Shown here: in pieces, positions 34,404 through 45,685 of the stretch
Layout: the number at the start of each line of letters is the position of its first letter
Numbering within the stretch: the stretch's first letter is position 1
Source: Notolepis coatsorum
Taxonomy: Eukaryota; Chordata; Actinopteri; Aulopiformes; Paralepididae
Assembly (NCBI GenBank): GCA_963971535.1
Contig: OZ020589.1
Coordinates: 47,960,636-48,024,635 of the forward strand
DNA: 64,000 nucleotides
Direction of reading: 5' to 3'
The notes under the pieces: generated by a model
What the model saw: the letters and a program-made list of their open reading frames with translations, nothing else
Databases searched by the model: none
What the model was told of the DNA's origin: nothing
Made by a program: the position numbers and the translations under genes

Positions 34404-34589
34404 TGCTGGTGTCATCACTGCTGCTGGTTTAGCTCTAGATAAGGGCAAGAATGCGACCCCCATCTACTCCTCTTTGCATAATAATAGGACAGGTAGTCAG
34501 AAGGGGGGGGGACATAACTGCATTCTGAAAAAATGCGGGGGACACATTCCAAAGACCCCCGTGGGAGTTACGCCCCTGGGTGGGTGGGA

Positions 34590-35331
34590 GAGAAATATAC
34601 ATACGGCGGGGAGGGAATATATACATGCGGTGGGGAGGAGACTGTCTATTAGGAGGTGGCCGGGGGTTTTGGGCATTTACGGTGGCCAGTTTCGAATTGC
34701 AGCTTCCCGTAGGTGCTCTTTAAGAGCGGTTTTGAATGTGGGCAGGGATTCACATTCCTTTACAGCTTTGGGTAGGGCGTTCCACATTGTTGTGGCATAA
34801 TTGCGAAACGTGTTAGTCCCTTGTTTGAGCCGAATCTGGGTTTAACATGATTTGTTGAGCTTCCTCTGGTGTAGTGGTTGTGGTATTCACTGACCTTTGG
34901 GAAGTATTTTGACATGTACATGGGCACCCCGGTCGTATAGTGTATCTTGTAGACCAGGCCCATTGCAAGTTGCTGTACTCTGTCGTCTACTCTAAGCCAT
35001 CCTAGGTTGTCAAAGTGGGCAGGGGTGAGGTGGGTTCTGGGATTCAGGTCAAGTAGTAGTCTGACCAGTTTGTTTTGTGATGTTTGTCATTTTGTTTTAA
35101 GCGCCTTTGAGGTGCTTTGGTACCATGAGGTGCACGCATAGTCATAGTACCCTTGAATGAGTGCTCCTGCCAGAGTCTTCAGGGTATTCTTGTTTACCAG
35201 AGAGGAGATCCGGTACAAGAATCTAGTTCGTTGGTGGACTTTTTTTATTACATTGGATGCCATTTTGTCACAGGAAAGATTTGCCTCTAGGATGGAACCC
35301 AGGTAGGTAATTTCGTCTTTCCTTGTGACAA
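34590..35331 (-). mobile_element. 5'-truncated copy of the same LINE
   Basis: - strand frame MGLVYKIHYTTGVPMYMSKY then FPKVSEYHNHYTRGSSTNHV matches the C-terminal region of the 30.8-31.4 kb LINE, with a frameshift. 3' UTR remains lie to its left. Confidence 0.75.
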
Positions 35332-35393
35332 CAATTCATATGCTAGCTTTTATTCTCTCCACCACTTCTAACCACATTGTAATTTTGGATTCA

Positions 35394-35800
35394 CTAAGAC
35401 CCCAAATTCTTGCTGTAGATATTTCTAGATAAATCACATCGAGAATGTAAGACCTTTCGGCACATTTTTTCCGGTTGAAACCATCGTGATGCTATCAGCT
35501 TTTTAGCCGCTGTGATACCAGATAAAACCAATCTCTTTAGCTGTTTAGGGACTGCAAACTCAAAAACATCATTCAACAGTAATACAGAGGGGTGTACAGG
35601 TATATTCAGAGTTAAGAGAGTTGATAATTGCTGGGTCACTTCTTTCCAGAATATCTTAACTGGTGAGCAGGCCCAATACATGTGCATAAATGTACCCTCA
35701 TCCCCATTTGTACATAAGGTGCATCTGGAGTCTTGTTTAAGACCCATTCTGTTCAGTCTTATAGGAGTCAGGTATGTCCTATGAATATAGTTAAGATTGA
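35394..35800 (-). CDS. L1-like ORF2 C-terminal Cys-rich end
   Basis: MGLKQDSRCTLCTNGDEGTF then MHMYWACSPVKIFWKEV shows the CxxC...H...C pattern near the end of L1/Tx1 ORF2. The frame stops at about 35394. Confidence 0.75.
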
Positions 35801-35804
35801 TTTG

Positions 35805-36303
35805 TTAGGGGCGGTCAGGTGGCGTAACGGAGATTGCGTTCGTCACCAAACCCCGGAGCGGCTGGATTCGCCTGTTCGAATCCAGCTCACAGCTCCGGGG
35901 TTGTCACCAGCTTGGCTGGCCGTTCACACTAATACAATTGGCAGTATTAGAGGGTGGGAGAAGCTGGTGGGGTGGATCCGGGTCGTTGTAAACAGCGACT
36001 CCTACAGTTCGGTCGGGGCGCCTGCTAAGCGCGGATAGGACCTGAGTGGGATAGTGTAATCCTTCCACACGCTACGCCCTCTCAGTGAGAATCCGCGCTG
36101 CCAGGTGAAAATAAGCGGTTGATTGGCTGGACGTGTGTTGGAGGAAGCACGTGGTAGCCTCCACTCTCCCAGACCGACTGTGGGGGGTAAGTGCGCAGCG
36201 ACCAGGAAGGGGATTGGGAATTGGCATAACGACTAACATTGGGATGGGAGAAAATCGGAGGAAAATGGAGGGGGAAAAAGATCAATAATAAAAAAAAGAA
36301 AAA
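35805..36303 (+). mobile_element. Long tRNA-derived SINE, family 2, plus strand
   Basis: Head gggcggtcaggtggcgtaac with a B box gttcgaatcc and an A-rich end. Flanked by attgatttgtt duplications. It splits the L1-like ORF2. Confidence 0.82.
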
Positions 36304-36304
36304 T

Positions 36305-36946
36305 TGATTTGTTGATGGTCCGGGTTACGTGACGCAAGTCGAACATTTGCCCAGGCTTCTTGCCAATCAAAATTTATTTCCAGGTCTGGTATATCCCTCC
36401 TCCAGACTGAGTCTAGGTGGAGGATTTCATACGAGGACGTTAGTAATTGATGATAAAAATCTGATACAAAACCTCTCGATGTCTCTCTTTCATAGAAGAA
36501 TTTGTGGTATCTGTGGTGTACAATTGGTATCCTTAATGGGATACCATGAGCCTTCAAACATAACAATAACTGTGCGTAAAAATAATATGTGGAACTGGTG
36601 AGATACATTTTTTTGTGTATTTCCTCATAACTACAAAAACCCTGTTTGTTGAAAACATCTCCTAATGTGTGTATGCCCTGCTTTTCCCATCTAGGGAATC
36701 TTATAGGTCGTTTTCCAATCAGGAGTGCATTGTTATTGAATAAGGGAGTATGATTATGCCATTTATGTGGGTTAGAATATTTATTTTGTGTTTCACGCCA
36801 TATCCGGATCGCATGAGTAATAATGGGGCCAAATTTCAGTTTGCATTGCTTAATTGATAATTTGGTGTATACTATGTCCTGCAGTCTATGTGGTGCTACT
36901 ATATTTACTTCTAAATTTCTCCAGGATACTGATGCTTGGGGATCAA
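36305..36946 (-). CDS. L1-like ORF2 after the RT
   Basis: Continues in phase (FDPQASVSWRNLEVNIVAPH ... YLTSSTYYFYAQLLL ... SVWRRDIPDLEINFDWQEAW) up to the SINE at 36303. This region follows the RT in L1-type ORF2. Confidence 0.7.
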
Positions 36947-36947
36947 A

Positions 36948-38085
36948 TCAGGTTGTCAGTGGTCTTAAAATGTACGCCTTAAAATAGTGGAAAAAATCTG
37001 GAAATGCCATACCTCCGTCGGCTTTTTTTCTCTGTGCAGTGGATCTTTTTATATGTGGTGGTTTGTTATTCCAAATAAATCTGTATGCGGAAGAGTGTAA
37101 TTTTTTCCAGTAACCATCTGGAGGGGGTAACGGTAGCATTGAGCTGATGAAGTTGATTCTAGGTAGGACATCCATCTTAACTATTGATACCCGTGCCTGT
37201 ACTGAGTTTTTAAGTTTTGACCACCTGTCAAAGTCGTATTTTATTTTATTTTGGTTTTTTATGTAATTGTGCTTCACCGTTTGGCTTATGGTAGGGAATA
37301 CTTCAACTCCCAAACATCTAAAGTGTTTAACCATTGGTATTTCTTCTGGAAGGAGTATATATTTTTTTGCAGGGGCGTTAAGTGGAAGAAAAGCCGACTT
37401 TGGCCAATTTATCTTAAATCCCGATAGATCGCCAAAGTCATCAATCAACTTGAGAAGATGAGGCATTGCGGTGTTGGGGTTTTGCATGAACAGTATTACG
37501 TCGTCCGCATATAAACTAATTTTATGTTGTGTGCCCTTGATTACGATTGGTTCTATGGATTGGGATTGTCTTATATATTGTGCTAAAGGCTCTAATGATA
37601 AATCGAATAGTCCGGGACTAAGAGGGCAACCCTGTCTAGAAGAGCGTGATACCGGAAAGATTTCGGAGGTGATTATACCTGTTGTAATCATGGCCGATGG
37701 GTCTTTGTATAATACTTTAATCATATCAATGAATCCTTTTCCTAACCCCATCCTTTCTAATACTGCCCATAGATACGACCATTCCAACCTATCAAATGCT
37801 TTCATCGCATCCAGGGACAGCATCGCCTTAGGTGTGGTGTCGTCCTTGCTGGCATCTAGTATGTGTAGTAATCGTCTTATGTTATCCGTGATCAAGCGGC
37901 CTCTTATGAAGCCAGTCTGATCCGGATGAACTAAAGACCTCATATGTTTTTGAAGTCTGATGGCTAATACCTTAGAGTACAGTTTGATATCGGTTCCGAG
38001 GAGGCTTAAGGGTCTATAACTACCGCACTCGGTGGGGTCTTTGTCTTTTTTAAGGAGGACTGTTATGAGTGCAATATTGTCGTTC
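36948..38085 (-). CDS. L1-like reverse transcriptase
   Basis: The RT domain: GSYRPLSLLGTDIKLYSKVL, HPDQTGFIRGRLITDNIRRL, LSLDAMKAFDRLEWSYLW, RQGCPLSPGLFDLSLEPLA and SLYADDVILFM (catalytic YADD), then NWPKSAFLPL. It ends at a TGA in RPLTTxFDPQ that replaces a Trp codon; the same frame continues to 36305. Confidence 0.85.
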
Positions 38086-38535
38086 TTTTTTTTTTTTATC
38101 CACTTTTTCTCCCATTTTTCTATATTTTCTCCCATCCCAATTTCGTATCATCCAATTCAACCCTCCCCTGTCACGAACGCTGTTTCTTGCCTCCCACAAG
38201 CCGGCTGCAATGTGGACTAAGTCATACATAGCACAAGTCCCCTCCGGTACTTGAGGTAACAGCAGTCGCATCTTTTCACCTGCGCAGCTTGACCTCTCAG
38301 TGTCGAGGAGTAACGCGTGGGAGGCTCACGCTGCCCCCGACACTTCCTGATTCTACTGCGCAGGCGCACCAACCGACTTGTAGGAGTCGCTTGTTCACAA
38401 CGTTCGATCCCCACCCTTCAGTTTTCCCTCCCCGTAATACGGCCAATGTGTATTACTGCGGACGACCAGCCAAACTGAAAAACAATGTGGAGAGCTGGAT
38501 TCGAACACGCGAATCCTAGCGTCTCCACAATATTG
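38085..38535 (-). mobile_element. Long tRNA-derived SINE, family 1
   Basis: Same family as 5058. Poly(T) at the left, B box gattcgaacacgcgaatcc region at the right. Flanked by caatattgtcgttctt. Inserted in the L1-like RT frame. Confidence 0.85.
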
Positions 38536-38669
38536 TCGTTCTTATGGAAGTTCCCCTCCTTGACTGAGTATAAAATCATATTAAGTAATAGGGGTCCAAT
38601 TATGTCCCAACATGAGAGGTACATTTCTGGTGGGATACCGTCTCTTCCTGGAGCCCTACCACTTTGCAT

Positions 38670-39880
38670 TTAGGATATGGCCTTCCTGAGTTCATCTAGT
38701 GTGATGGGTGTTTCTAACTGTTTAGCGTCATCCTCTGATAGTTTGGGGAGGTTAATTTGATTAAGATATGTGTCCATTTTGTTTTGATCAAAGGTCGTTT
38801 CTGATTTATACAAGTTGGAGTAGAACTCTTTGAATGTCGCGTTTATTTTTTTAGGGTCTGTAACAAGTTGTGCTTTAATGGTAGTTATATCTGCAAATTT
38901 TGCGTTGACTCTTAATCGCATAGCTAGTAGGTGACTTGGTTTAGAACCTTGAGAGTAATGCTGTTGTCTTGTGCTACGTATTTGTACTTCAGATTGTTGT
39001 TTATAAATGGCGTTAATCTCTTTTTTTAGCACATTAATTTGAGTTTCCAGTCGAACCGAGTCGTTGTATTGTAAAGAAGTAAATAACGTAGAGTAAAGCG
39101 TTTCCAGTTCCGCCAGTTTTGAGCAACGATTCTTGCGTATTTTGGAGGAAAAGCACCCGGTGAAATCCTTGATCAATCCCTTTACCGACATCCATAACAT
39201 TCTGGGGTCCTGCACCGAATTCGCATTCTCCAGTAGGAATACCGAGAGAGCTTCTTTGAGTTGTGAAATGAATTCCTTGTTATTAAGCAGCATCGAGTTA
39301 AATTGCCATCTTGGGGCTCGGGATGACAGTATACGAAATGATCCTTTTAGGAGTAAATAACAGTTATCTGATAATGCATTGGGTACCATTTCCACATCAT
39401 AGTTATCAAATAGTCTCGGGGATGCAAAAACATAATCTATTCTGGAAAGTGTGTTATGTCTTGCAGATCGACAAGAGTACTTCCGGGTCGTGGGGTTGAG
39501 TGATCGCCATAGATCATTTACACCTGTGTTCTTCGACCAATCCTTTAACGCATTAGATGAATTTTTCTGTTCGTTGGAAAAGGAGGGATAAGATTTATCC
39601 ATCCCTGGATCCCAAATGGCATTAAAATCCGCACCAATTATAAATGAGTATTCAGGAAGGTCTAACATTGTTCTGGTAAGTGTAGTGAAGAAATTAGCTT
39701 CGTACAAATTTGGGGCGTATACCGCTACCAACGCTATTTTCCTGTTCTTGTATACAATCTTAGCTATAGTTATCCGACCATCTGCATCAGACCATACTCC
39801 CTTCAATTCAATATCCAACTTCCGTTTTACGACTATGGCAACCCCACGGGTTCTCGTTCCAAAGGAAGAGTGACTAATGT
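38670..39880 (-). CDS. L1-like endonuclease and linker
   Basis: The frame resumes at SFGTRTRGVAIVVKRKLDIE and includes IIGADFNAIWDP, SCRSARHNTLSRIDYVFAS and ALSDNCYLL. In active endonucleases the last motif has SDH; here the catalytic His is replaced (SDN). The frame ends at a TAA in ISxMQSGRAPGRDG, where the same phase simply continues. Confidence 0.82.
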
Positions 39881-40361
39881 TTTTTTTTTTTTCACTTTTT
39901 CTCCCATTTTCTATATTTTTCTCCCATCCCAATTTCGTATCATCCAGTTCAACCCTCCCCTGTCACGGACGCTGTTTCTTGCCTCCCACAAGCCGGCTGC
40001 AATGTGGACTAAGTCATACATAGCACAAGTCCCCTCCGGTACTTGAGGTAACAGCAGTCGCATCTTTTCACCTGCGTAGCTCGATCTCTCAGTGGCGAGG
40101 AGTAACGCGTGGGAGGCTCACGCTGCCCCCGACACTTCCTGATCCTACTGCGCAGGCGCACCAACCGACCTGTAGGAGTCGCTGTCCACAACGCCCGATC
40201 CCCACCCTTCAGTTTCCCTCCCCGTAATACGGCCAATGTGTATTACTGTGGACGACCAGCTAAACTGAAAGCAAATGTGGAGCGCTGGGCTCGAACTGAC
40301 GAGCCCAGCGTCTCCAGCATTTCGTGGCGAGTGCCTTGCCCACTACGCCACGTAGCCGCCT
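39878..40361 (-). mobile_element. Long tRNA-derived SINE, family 1
   Basis: Same family. Flanked by ggaagagtgactaatgtt and ggaagagtgaccaatgtt (one mismatch). Inserted in the L1-like endonuclease frame. Confidence 0.85.
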
Positions 40362-40364
40362 GGA

Positions 40365-40547
40365 AGAGTGACCAATGTTATGGTATATGTTGTCCGCTAA
40401 TGTAGCTTTGTCTTCCACTAAAATGTGCGCTTCGCTTAGCAGAGCCACGTCAACCTGTTTGTTTTTCATCAGTGTGAGCACGCTTTTGCATTTGTGTTGA
40501 TTATTTATTCCCCCAGTATTCCAGATCATTATATTCAAACTAGCCAT
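40365..40547 (-). CDS. L1-like endonuclease N-terminus
   Basis: MASLNIMIWNTGGINNQHKC then VDVALLSEAHILVEDKATL: the start of an AP endonuclease domain, with the conserved Asn (IWNTGG) and Glu (LLSEAHI) positions. Cut by a SINE after about 60 codons. Confidence 0.8.
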
Positions 40548-40559
40548 AATCTATACATG

Positions 40560-41260
40560 TTGTTGTGTAGTTGTTGGTAATGCTTCTGGAGTGCGAATCT
40601 ACAATGGATATACATCCAACTATTGAGGTCCCGTTGAGAGCCGAGCTTAAAAACATAGATATATACAAATAATAATCCCCTAAATCCCCCTCCCTCAGAG
40701 AGTCGTACAGGGCTGTGTTCCATAGACACACCCTACGCGTATGACTCCCTCCCTTAAACCACCGGATTGCCCAAAATGAGCCTTCTAACCCTAACCTTCC
40801 TATGCTAATTGCCATAGGATCTAAAACTTTCATTCTAATTTAATAGAATGTCACTCTTGGTCTAGCGCCTTCCCATTAATGTAATACAAATAGTGTGAAA
40901 AATGAAAAATATACCTCCATTGGTATATTTATTTGAACCTTCTACTAACTTGTATATGTTGGAACCTTCAAAAAAAAGGAGAAAAAGAAAAGAGAAAAAA
41001 AAAACGAAACAATAAGAAATAAAATGCATACTGTATACTTTACTTACTCATAGTATATATTTATATTCTAGTGTTTATTGTAATCATATTTATCGTAATG
41101 TATAATATAACTGATAGGGCATACAGACCCTCATCTGCACCTTTGACTACACTGCCTACTTGCTCATATGCGTATATTTGGAGTTAATTATATTGTTTAC
41201 ACTGCCTATTTTTACTTTCTACTGTACTATAATTTTATTGCCATGTATTTATGTCTTCTA
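40560..41260. other. No gene seen
   Basis: AT-rich sequence left of the L1-like ORF2 start. Could be its 5' UTR and flanking DNA. Nothing further recognised. Confidence 0.4.
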
Positions 41261-41269
41261 CTATTAGGC

Positions 41270-41353
41270 TACCATGCCCATCCCCCCCCCCCCATGCTGC
41301 TACGATGCCTGAATTTCCCCAAGGGGATCAATAAAGGAATATCTTATCTTATT
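41270..41353 (+). mobile_element. CR1/Rex-like LINE 3' tail
   Basis: A C run then tgaatttccccaaggggatc and aataaaggaatatcttatctta: a common fish LINE terminus. Confidence 0.55.
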
Positions 41354-41395
41354 TGCTCAGTGGGATATAATTTTAAATGTAATAGTTTATTTCCA

Positions 41396-41572
41396 GGTTC
41401 TTCCTGGCAGTGGCTGCAGAAGAAAAAGACAGAATATGCAGAGGCCCCTGCCAGGGCAGCCAAAGCTGGACGATACATCACAGAGAAAATATCATTAACA
41501 AACAAACAGTTCAAACCCCTACATAAGAAGACAACTTTGTTGCAAACGACTTCTACCAGATTACATGTCTGA
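41396..41572 (+). CDS. Unassigned candidate exon or relic
   Basis: After an acceptor-like atagtttatttccag the frame is open: GSSWQWLQKKKTEYAEAPAR then AAKAGRYITEKISLTNKQFK, ending in a stop at 41572. Codon use looks like coding sequence and the segment is flanked by repeats. I do not recognise it. It lies upstream of the atad5 exon relic, so it may be a decayed exon carried in block A. Confidence 0.25.
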   Translation, partial: GSSWQWLQKKKTEYAEAPARAAKAGRYITEKISLTNKQFKPLHKKTTLLQTTSTRLHV

Positions 41573-41617
41573 AATTTTGTAATTATGTATGACACTGCTG
41601 TTGTCCAATGTTTTGGA

Positions 41618-41812
41618 CAGTGGCTTGGGAGGTAGAACAGTCTGGTAAACCGGAGGTTCCCGGTTCGATTCCCGCTCAGCGTGTCGAAGTGTCCTTGAGC
41701 AAAACACTTAACCCCTGACTGCTCCCAATGAGCAGGTTGGCACCTTGGTTTCCTCTGCTGTCTGTGTGTGAATGGGTGAATGTGAGGCATAAGAAGTAAA
41801 TAAAGTACTTCA
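41618..41812 (+). mobile_element. tRNA-derived SINE with conserved core
   Basis: Head with B box ggttcgattccc and core gtgtccttgagcaaaacact, the same family as 50525-50775. Confidence 0.7.
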
Positions 41813-42013
41813 TTGTTATATTATCTCATCCACCCAACAAGCCTATTAATTTCCTACACATACAGTGCGGTCCAGGCAGGTGATATTACTGTTCCTACAG
41901 CTTACTGCTCATTTTTGTTATTCAACAACATTACCTTTCAGTAGCTTTACTATGGGGCTGTGATTGAGGTGCTGCTAAACACAATACTATTGTGTTTTTC
42001 TTTTCCAAAACAG

Positions 42014-42155
42014 AAAGAACAAAATCCAAATAGGAAACGCCAAAACTAAAGAGATATCTCTGGAAAGACACTCAAATGTTGGCGGTCAAGCCCTACTGCA
42101 GAGGAGGCCAGTGTATCAAGTCACTGCTCCCCTTTAGGACAACGTACCCAGGGTA
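42014..42155 (+). pseudogene. Relic of atad5 linker exon (duplicate)
   Basis: This segment and its upstream intron (from about 41810) match 49895-50210 closely, including the pyrimidine-rich acceptor and the stretch ggaggccagtgtatcaagtc. Internal bases equivalent to the KGEKRKR coding segment are deleted. The exon ends abruptly at 42155 where a palindromic repeat begins. With no donor and no downstream exons it cannot be functional. It marks the right part of duplicated block A. Confidence 0.8.
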
Positions 42156-42170
42156 CTAGTGTAATTATTT

Positions 42171-42318
42171 AAGCATTACATCACGCGCAGGAGTGGTTTG
42201 TGAACAATAAACCATGCCTAGGGGTGGTCGTTAGGCCCGAGGCGCAGCAGAGGGTCGTTAGACCCCCCTAGGCATGGTTTATTGTTCACAAATCACGACT
42301 GCAAGTGGTGTAATGCTT
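42171..42318. repeat. Palindromic MITE-like hairpin
   Basis: Arms with gtgaacaataaaccatgcct and its reverse complement pair almost fully around ggcccgaggcgcagcag. The outer part gcattaca/tgtaatgc also pairs. It abuts the atad5 exon relic. Confidence 0.65.
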
Positions 42319-42507
42319 TTATACAACTGCCACATTCATCCAACCTTATTGCTATACAATAAACACACATTAATCGAAGATTTATTGAAAAAACCATCCG
42401 CCAGAAAAAGTAGTTCCCACAACAACAAAAAAGACAAGTTGCTTCCATGTGGAAGCAGCTCGGAAGTGCATCCAACCAACTAACACATCCAACTGTGTTA
42501 TTGGAAT

Positions 42508-42600
42508 GATTGATTGAACATTTTATTACCAGATGCAGAATGGGTACAATACAGTACGGCTCAATACACACAATTGTTAAGGGTATGCAGACCTACTTTA
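42508..42600 (-). mobile_element. LINE 3' tail fragment
   Basis: gattgattgaacattttatt then gcagaatgggtacaatacag: a short copy of the 30.3-kb LINE tail. Confidence 0.6.
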
Positions 42601-42865
42601 TATAGAACTTCATTCTTAGATGCTTCTATAGAGAGTAGGTAAAACAAATTAAAGTTTTCTTTGCCCTATAGGGAAAAAAAAGTTTTCGCCCTATTTTTTT
42701 AAACCTACTTTAGAGGGCCTAAACTTAACCAGTTGGAAACCAGGCGTACAGTAATAAAATTAGCAATCAACCAATCAATCAATTCAATAGACCATGCTCA
42801 CTTAAAACAGCGCAGCACTCAGCTGCTTCTCTCTCAGTCTGACTCTCCCCCGCCGTTGCAGACAG

Positions 42866-42867
42866 GA

Positions 42868-42900
<33 letters not shown>

Positions 42901-42920
42901 AGTGTGTATGTGTGTGTGGG
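42866..42920. repeat. (TG)n microsatellite
   Basis: TG run with a few interruptions. Confidence 0.85.
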
Positions 42921-43494
42921 TATGCCAGACAGTGTGAGAGTGAGCTCTGCAGTCAGGGGGAAGGAAGAAGAAATTTAAAATAAAATTGCAAATAATCAAT
43001 CAATCAATCCACGATTTTTCTTTTGTTCTACAATGACTCATGACCCATCAATTACATCATCCAACATTGTTTAAAGGACTAAGACATTCGCCGTGACAGA
43101 ATCGCTTTATATTTAGTCGTTATGACGCTATCAACATATCCATTTGTTAAAGATTATTGTCCGCCATCTTGTTTTCTCCGAAGAATCTGCACGGCGGAGT
43201 GATGTGATTCGGTTGTGGGCGGGTCCTGGGACCAGGAGCGTGGATTGTGCCCTATACATACGTGTAAATGGACTGTTTCAGCCAATCAGAATCGAGAAAT
43301 TTGCATGCCGTTGTATAAACTCAAATAGTATTATCACAATTCGCACCACACCTACATAGAGCAAAGATCCACCTCAAAACTAAATTCACGTGCTGCTTCT
43401 ATGACATTTAAAATGTCATTAATATCTGTAAAAATGTACGCCTCTTGAAGCTCCAAACCAAAGCAAGTAGCAGCTTGCAATGGCACTGTAGGCA

Positions 43495-43740
43495 TTGTTC
43501 ATATGTCTACCTCTATCTGTGTGTATGTGCCGGGTATGTACCTGTATGGTTATTCATGCTGCACACTGTTCACTGTATACGTCCTTTTTTTGTCTATTTA
43601 CCTGTGTATCTAGTTTTAGGCTAATTTCTTTCTGTACATTTGGCTGCTGCTTGCACTCGGGTTGGATATCAATTGTATTTTGTTGTGCTTCATGTGTAAT
43701 GACAATAAAAATGTATACAATCCTATCAAATTAAATCCAA
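43495..43740 (+). mobile_element. Rex-like LINE 3' tail
   Basis: Ends ttgtgcttcatgtgtaatgacaataaaaatg, a common fish non-LTR terminus. It lies in block B where block A has no such insert. Confidence 0.5.
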
Positions 43741-43939
43741 GTACCAAGGCTGTAATCTGTGTTGCTGTTAAAGAAACAAAACTACACTGACTTAATTGTT
43801 AGACTGACTTTGAGAAAGAGCAGTGAAGTGATTTGTTGTTGGGTGAGAGTAAACAAACTGGGAGTCTCTTGTTGTGGTGCGACTGCCTTTGTTATCTTGT
43901 AATAGGCAACCGTATCAAGACAACAGTAAGAACTGCATA

Positions 43940-44395
43940 ATAGAATAGAATAGAAATACTTTAATCAACCCGAGGGAAATTTGGCACTACAAATCGCTCA
44001 CAGTAAACATTTAGGTAGACAAAACAGTCACAAATAAGAATAACAAAAAAATTGCCTAAGAATAAAATAAGCCTAAGAATAATAATAAAATACAGACCGG
44101 GATTCACATTTCCTATATTATGTATATACATTCTAATATAAAATATACAGAAATCTACAGTAAGTGTAATATTGAACAATGTTGTTTTAAAAGTAAAAGT
44201 CCAGGAAGATGGTAACTGTCACCCTGTGCTCAGTGATGCAGTGAGGCACAGTGATCAGTGATGCATTGTAAAGTCTGATGGCTGTCGGAATGACTTCCTG
44301 TGCCGTTCAGTGCTACATCTTGGGAGTGTTACATGCTCCTCCTGTCAGCCAAGTCTGTGTAGTGGGTGGGAGGGTGTTGTCCCGGATGGCATGGA
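43940..44395 (-). mobile_element. LINE 3' tail, minus strand
   Basis: Starts gaatagaatagaatag then aatactttaatcaacccgag: the reversed end of a CR1/Rex-like LINE with a tandem tail. Confidence 0.55.
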
Positions 44396-44510
44396 ATAAT
44401 GATAACATTGTCACTTGATTGATGAATGAATTACATTTATTTCAGTCTGCATTCATTATAATAATAACATGTGTATGAATATACAAATTAATATACACAT
44501 ACATAGCTAT

Positions 44511-44790
44511 GATTCTCAAAGTGGGGTCTGGGGACCCCCAGGGGTAAGAGTTTAATTTCACTAATGTTTTATTCACTAGAAGTTAGCCCAATACAATAAT
44601 ATACTAGAATTACTATTCTGATCATAGGTTTCACATACATTATAGACTATGGAATTCTGGACTAAATCACATCTAAAAATAATGATCTTCTCAGATAGGG
44701 GTCCCCAAGACAAATTAAATGGGGGTCCCTGAACTATTACATGTCAACTTGGGGGTCCTTGACATGAAAAAGTGTGAGAACCAATGCTAT
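44511..44790. mobile_element. Probable hAT MITE
   Basis: gattctcaaagtggggtctg near the left is inverted relative to agtgtgagaaccaatgctat near the right, as in fish hAT non-autonomous repeats. Target duplication unclear. Confidence 0.5.
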
Positions 44791-44795
44791 AAACA

Positions 44796-45550
44796 CAAAC
44801 ACAAGTACCTCAACTGAAAACAACACAATTTGAGGTTTCTGCAGTCTGAACCAGGTGTAGGCTGAAGCTACAGCTTATAATACCTTTAAATGTCACCTCA
44901 TTTGACTAGGTAACATCAAATATCAAAAACAAAACAACTTACATGACAATGTTTCGTTCCAATCATCCTTTTTCATATTTGTTCAGTTTTATATATATAT
45001 ATTTTTTTAATGTTTTACCATACTGAGTGTTTTCAGATCCTTATTACAACTGTTCCATAGGATGCACTCCTGTAACTGAAATACAATGATATTTTACATT
45101 AGTCCTCGGTTGTTTTTTGAACATGCAAATTCCTCTTAAATCATGTTGACTTTCTCTCTTTTTAAACAACCTTTGGATACTGTCGGGTAATAATCTTTTT
45201 TTATTTTTTATTAAAGTCGACCAAATCTTTTTTATATATATACTTATTTTTTTTAGAATACAGAATAAGCCGATTTATAGATAAGTCTAAAACTGAATAC
45301 AGAGAAATACAAATAGAAAAAATTAAATAAAAGGAGGGTGGGTTGGCGGGGGTAGACGCTTTACAATAGTTTTGTGAGAGACAGTTTCAACAGTCACTTC
45401 ACCATATCTGTATTATACCCTTCCATTACTGACAAAGGCAGTCTTTGTGTAGTCTATACAGTCTCTACACATTCTGACCATAGATCATCATCAATTGTTG
45501 TAGAGATTGTTAGATCTGACTCTGACTTGTCTTTTGACTTGTATAAATAG
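44796..45550. other. No gene seen
   Basis: AT-rich, with TA and T runs (44990-45010, 45196-45255). No supported feature. Confidence 0.4.
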
Positions 45551-45685
45551 GACTTTAGACACAGCCCCACTAACAAAAGAGTACATCTTTGATATGGATC
45601 TGCTTGATTGTTTGCCATCACAGAGCAGTTCCTCTACCCTTGTGAGCTTAGACATGGCCATCTCGGCTCCCAAGGTCTTCCTGAG
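45551..45685 (+). CDS. Unassigned candidate exon
   Basis: This is a 135-base open stretch between an acceptor (cttgtataaatag) and a strong donor (ctgag|gtaagc). It encodes TLDTAPLTKEYIFDMDLLDC then LPSQSSSSTLVSLDMAISAP and KVFLR. Composition and splice sites look like a real exon on the same strand as atad5, but I do not recognise the protein and see no partner exon with matching phase. It lies in block B sequence that has no counterpart in block A. It could be an unplaced atad5 exon, a fragment of another gene, or part of a transposon. Confidence 0.35.

Larger units (their letters stand above)
35340..40550 (-). mobile_element. L1-like LINE ORF2 with three SINE insertions
   Basis: Once the SINEs at 35805-36303, 38085-38535 and 39878-40361 are set aside, one L1/Tx1-like ORF2 reads from about 40547 to 35394: endonuclease, RT and C-terminal Cys-rich end. 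I noticed two nonsense codons (about 38668 and 36947), so it is dead but not old. Confidence 0.85.

Noticed and set aside
35806..35890. tRNA gene
   Set aside because: A and B boxes are present, but the sequence continues into a 500-base element with an A-rich end and target duplications, so it is a SINE head. The same applies to 5465-5532, 40290-40361 and 57955-58040.
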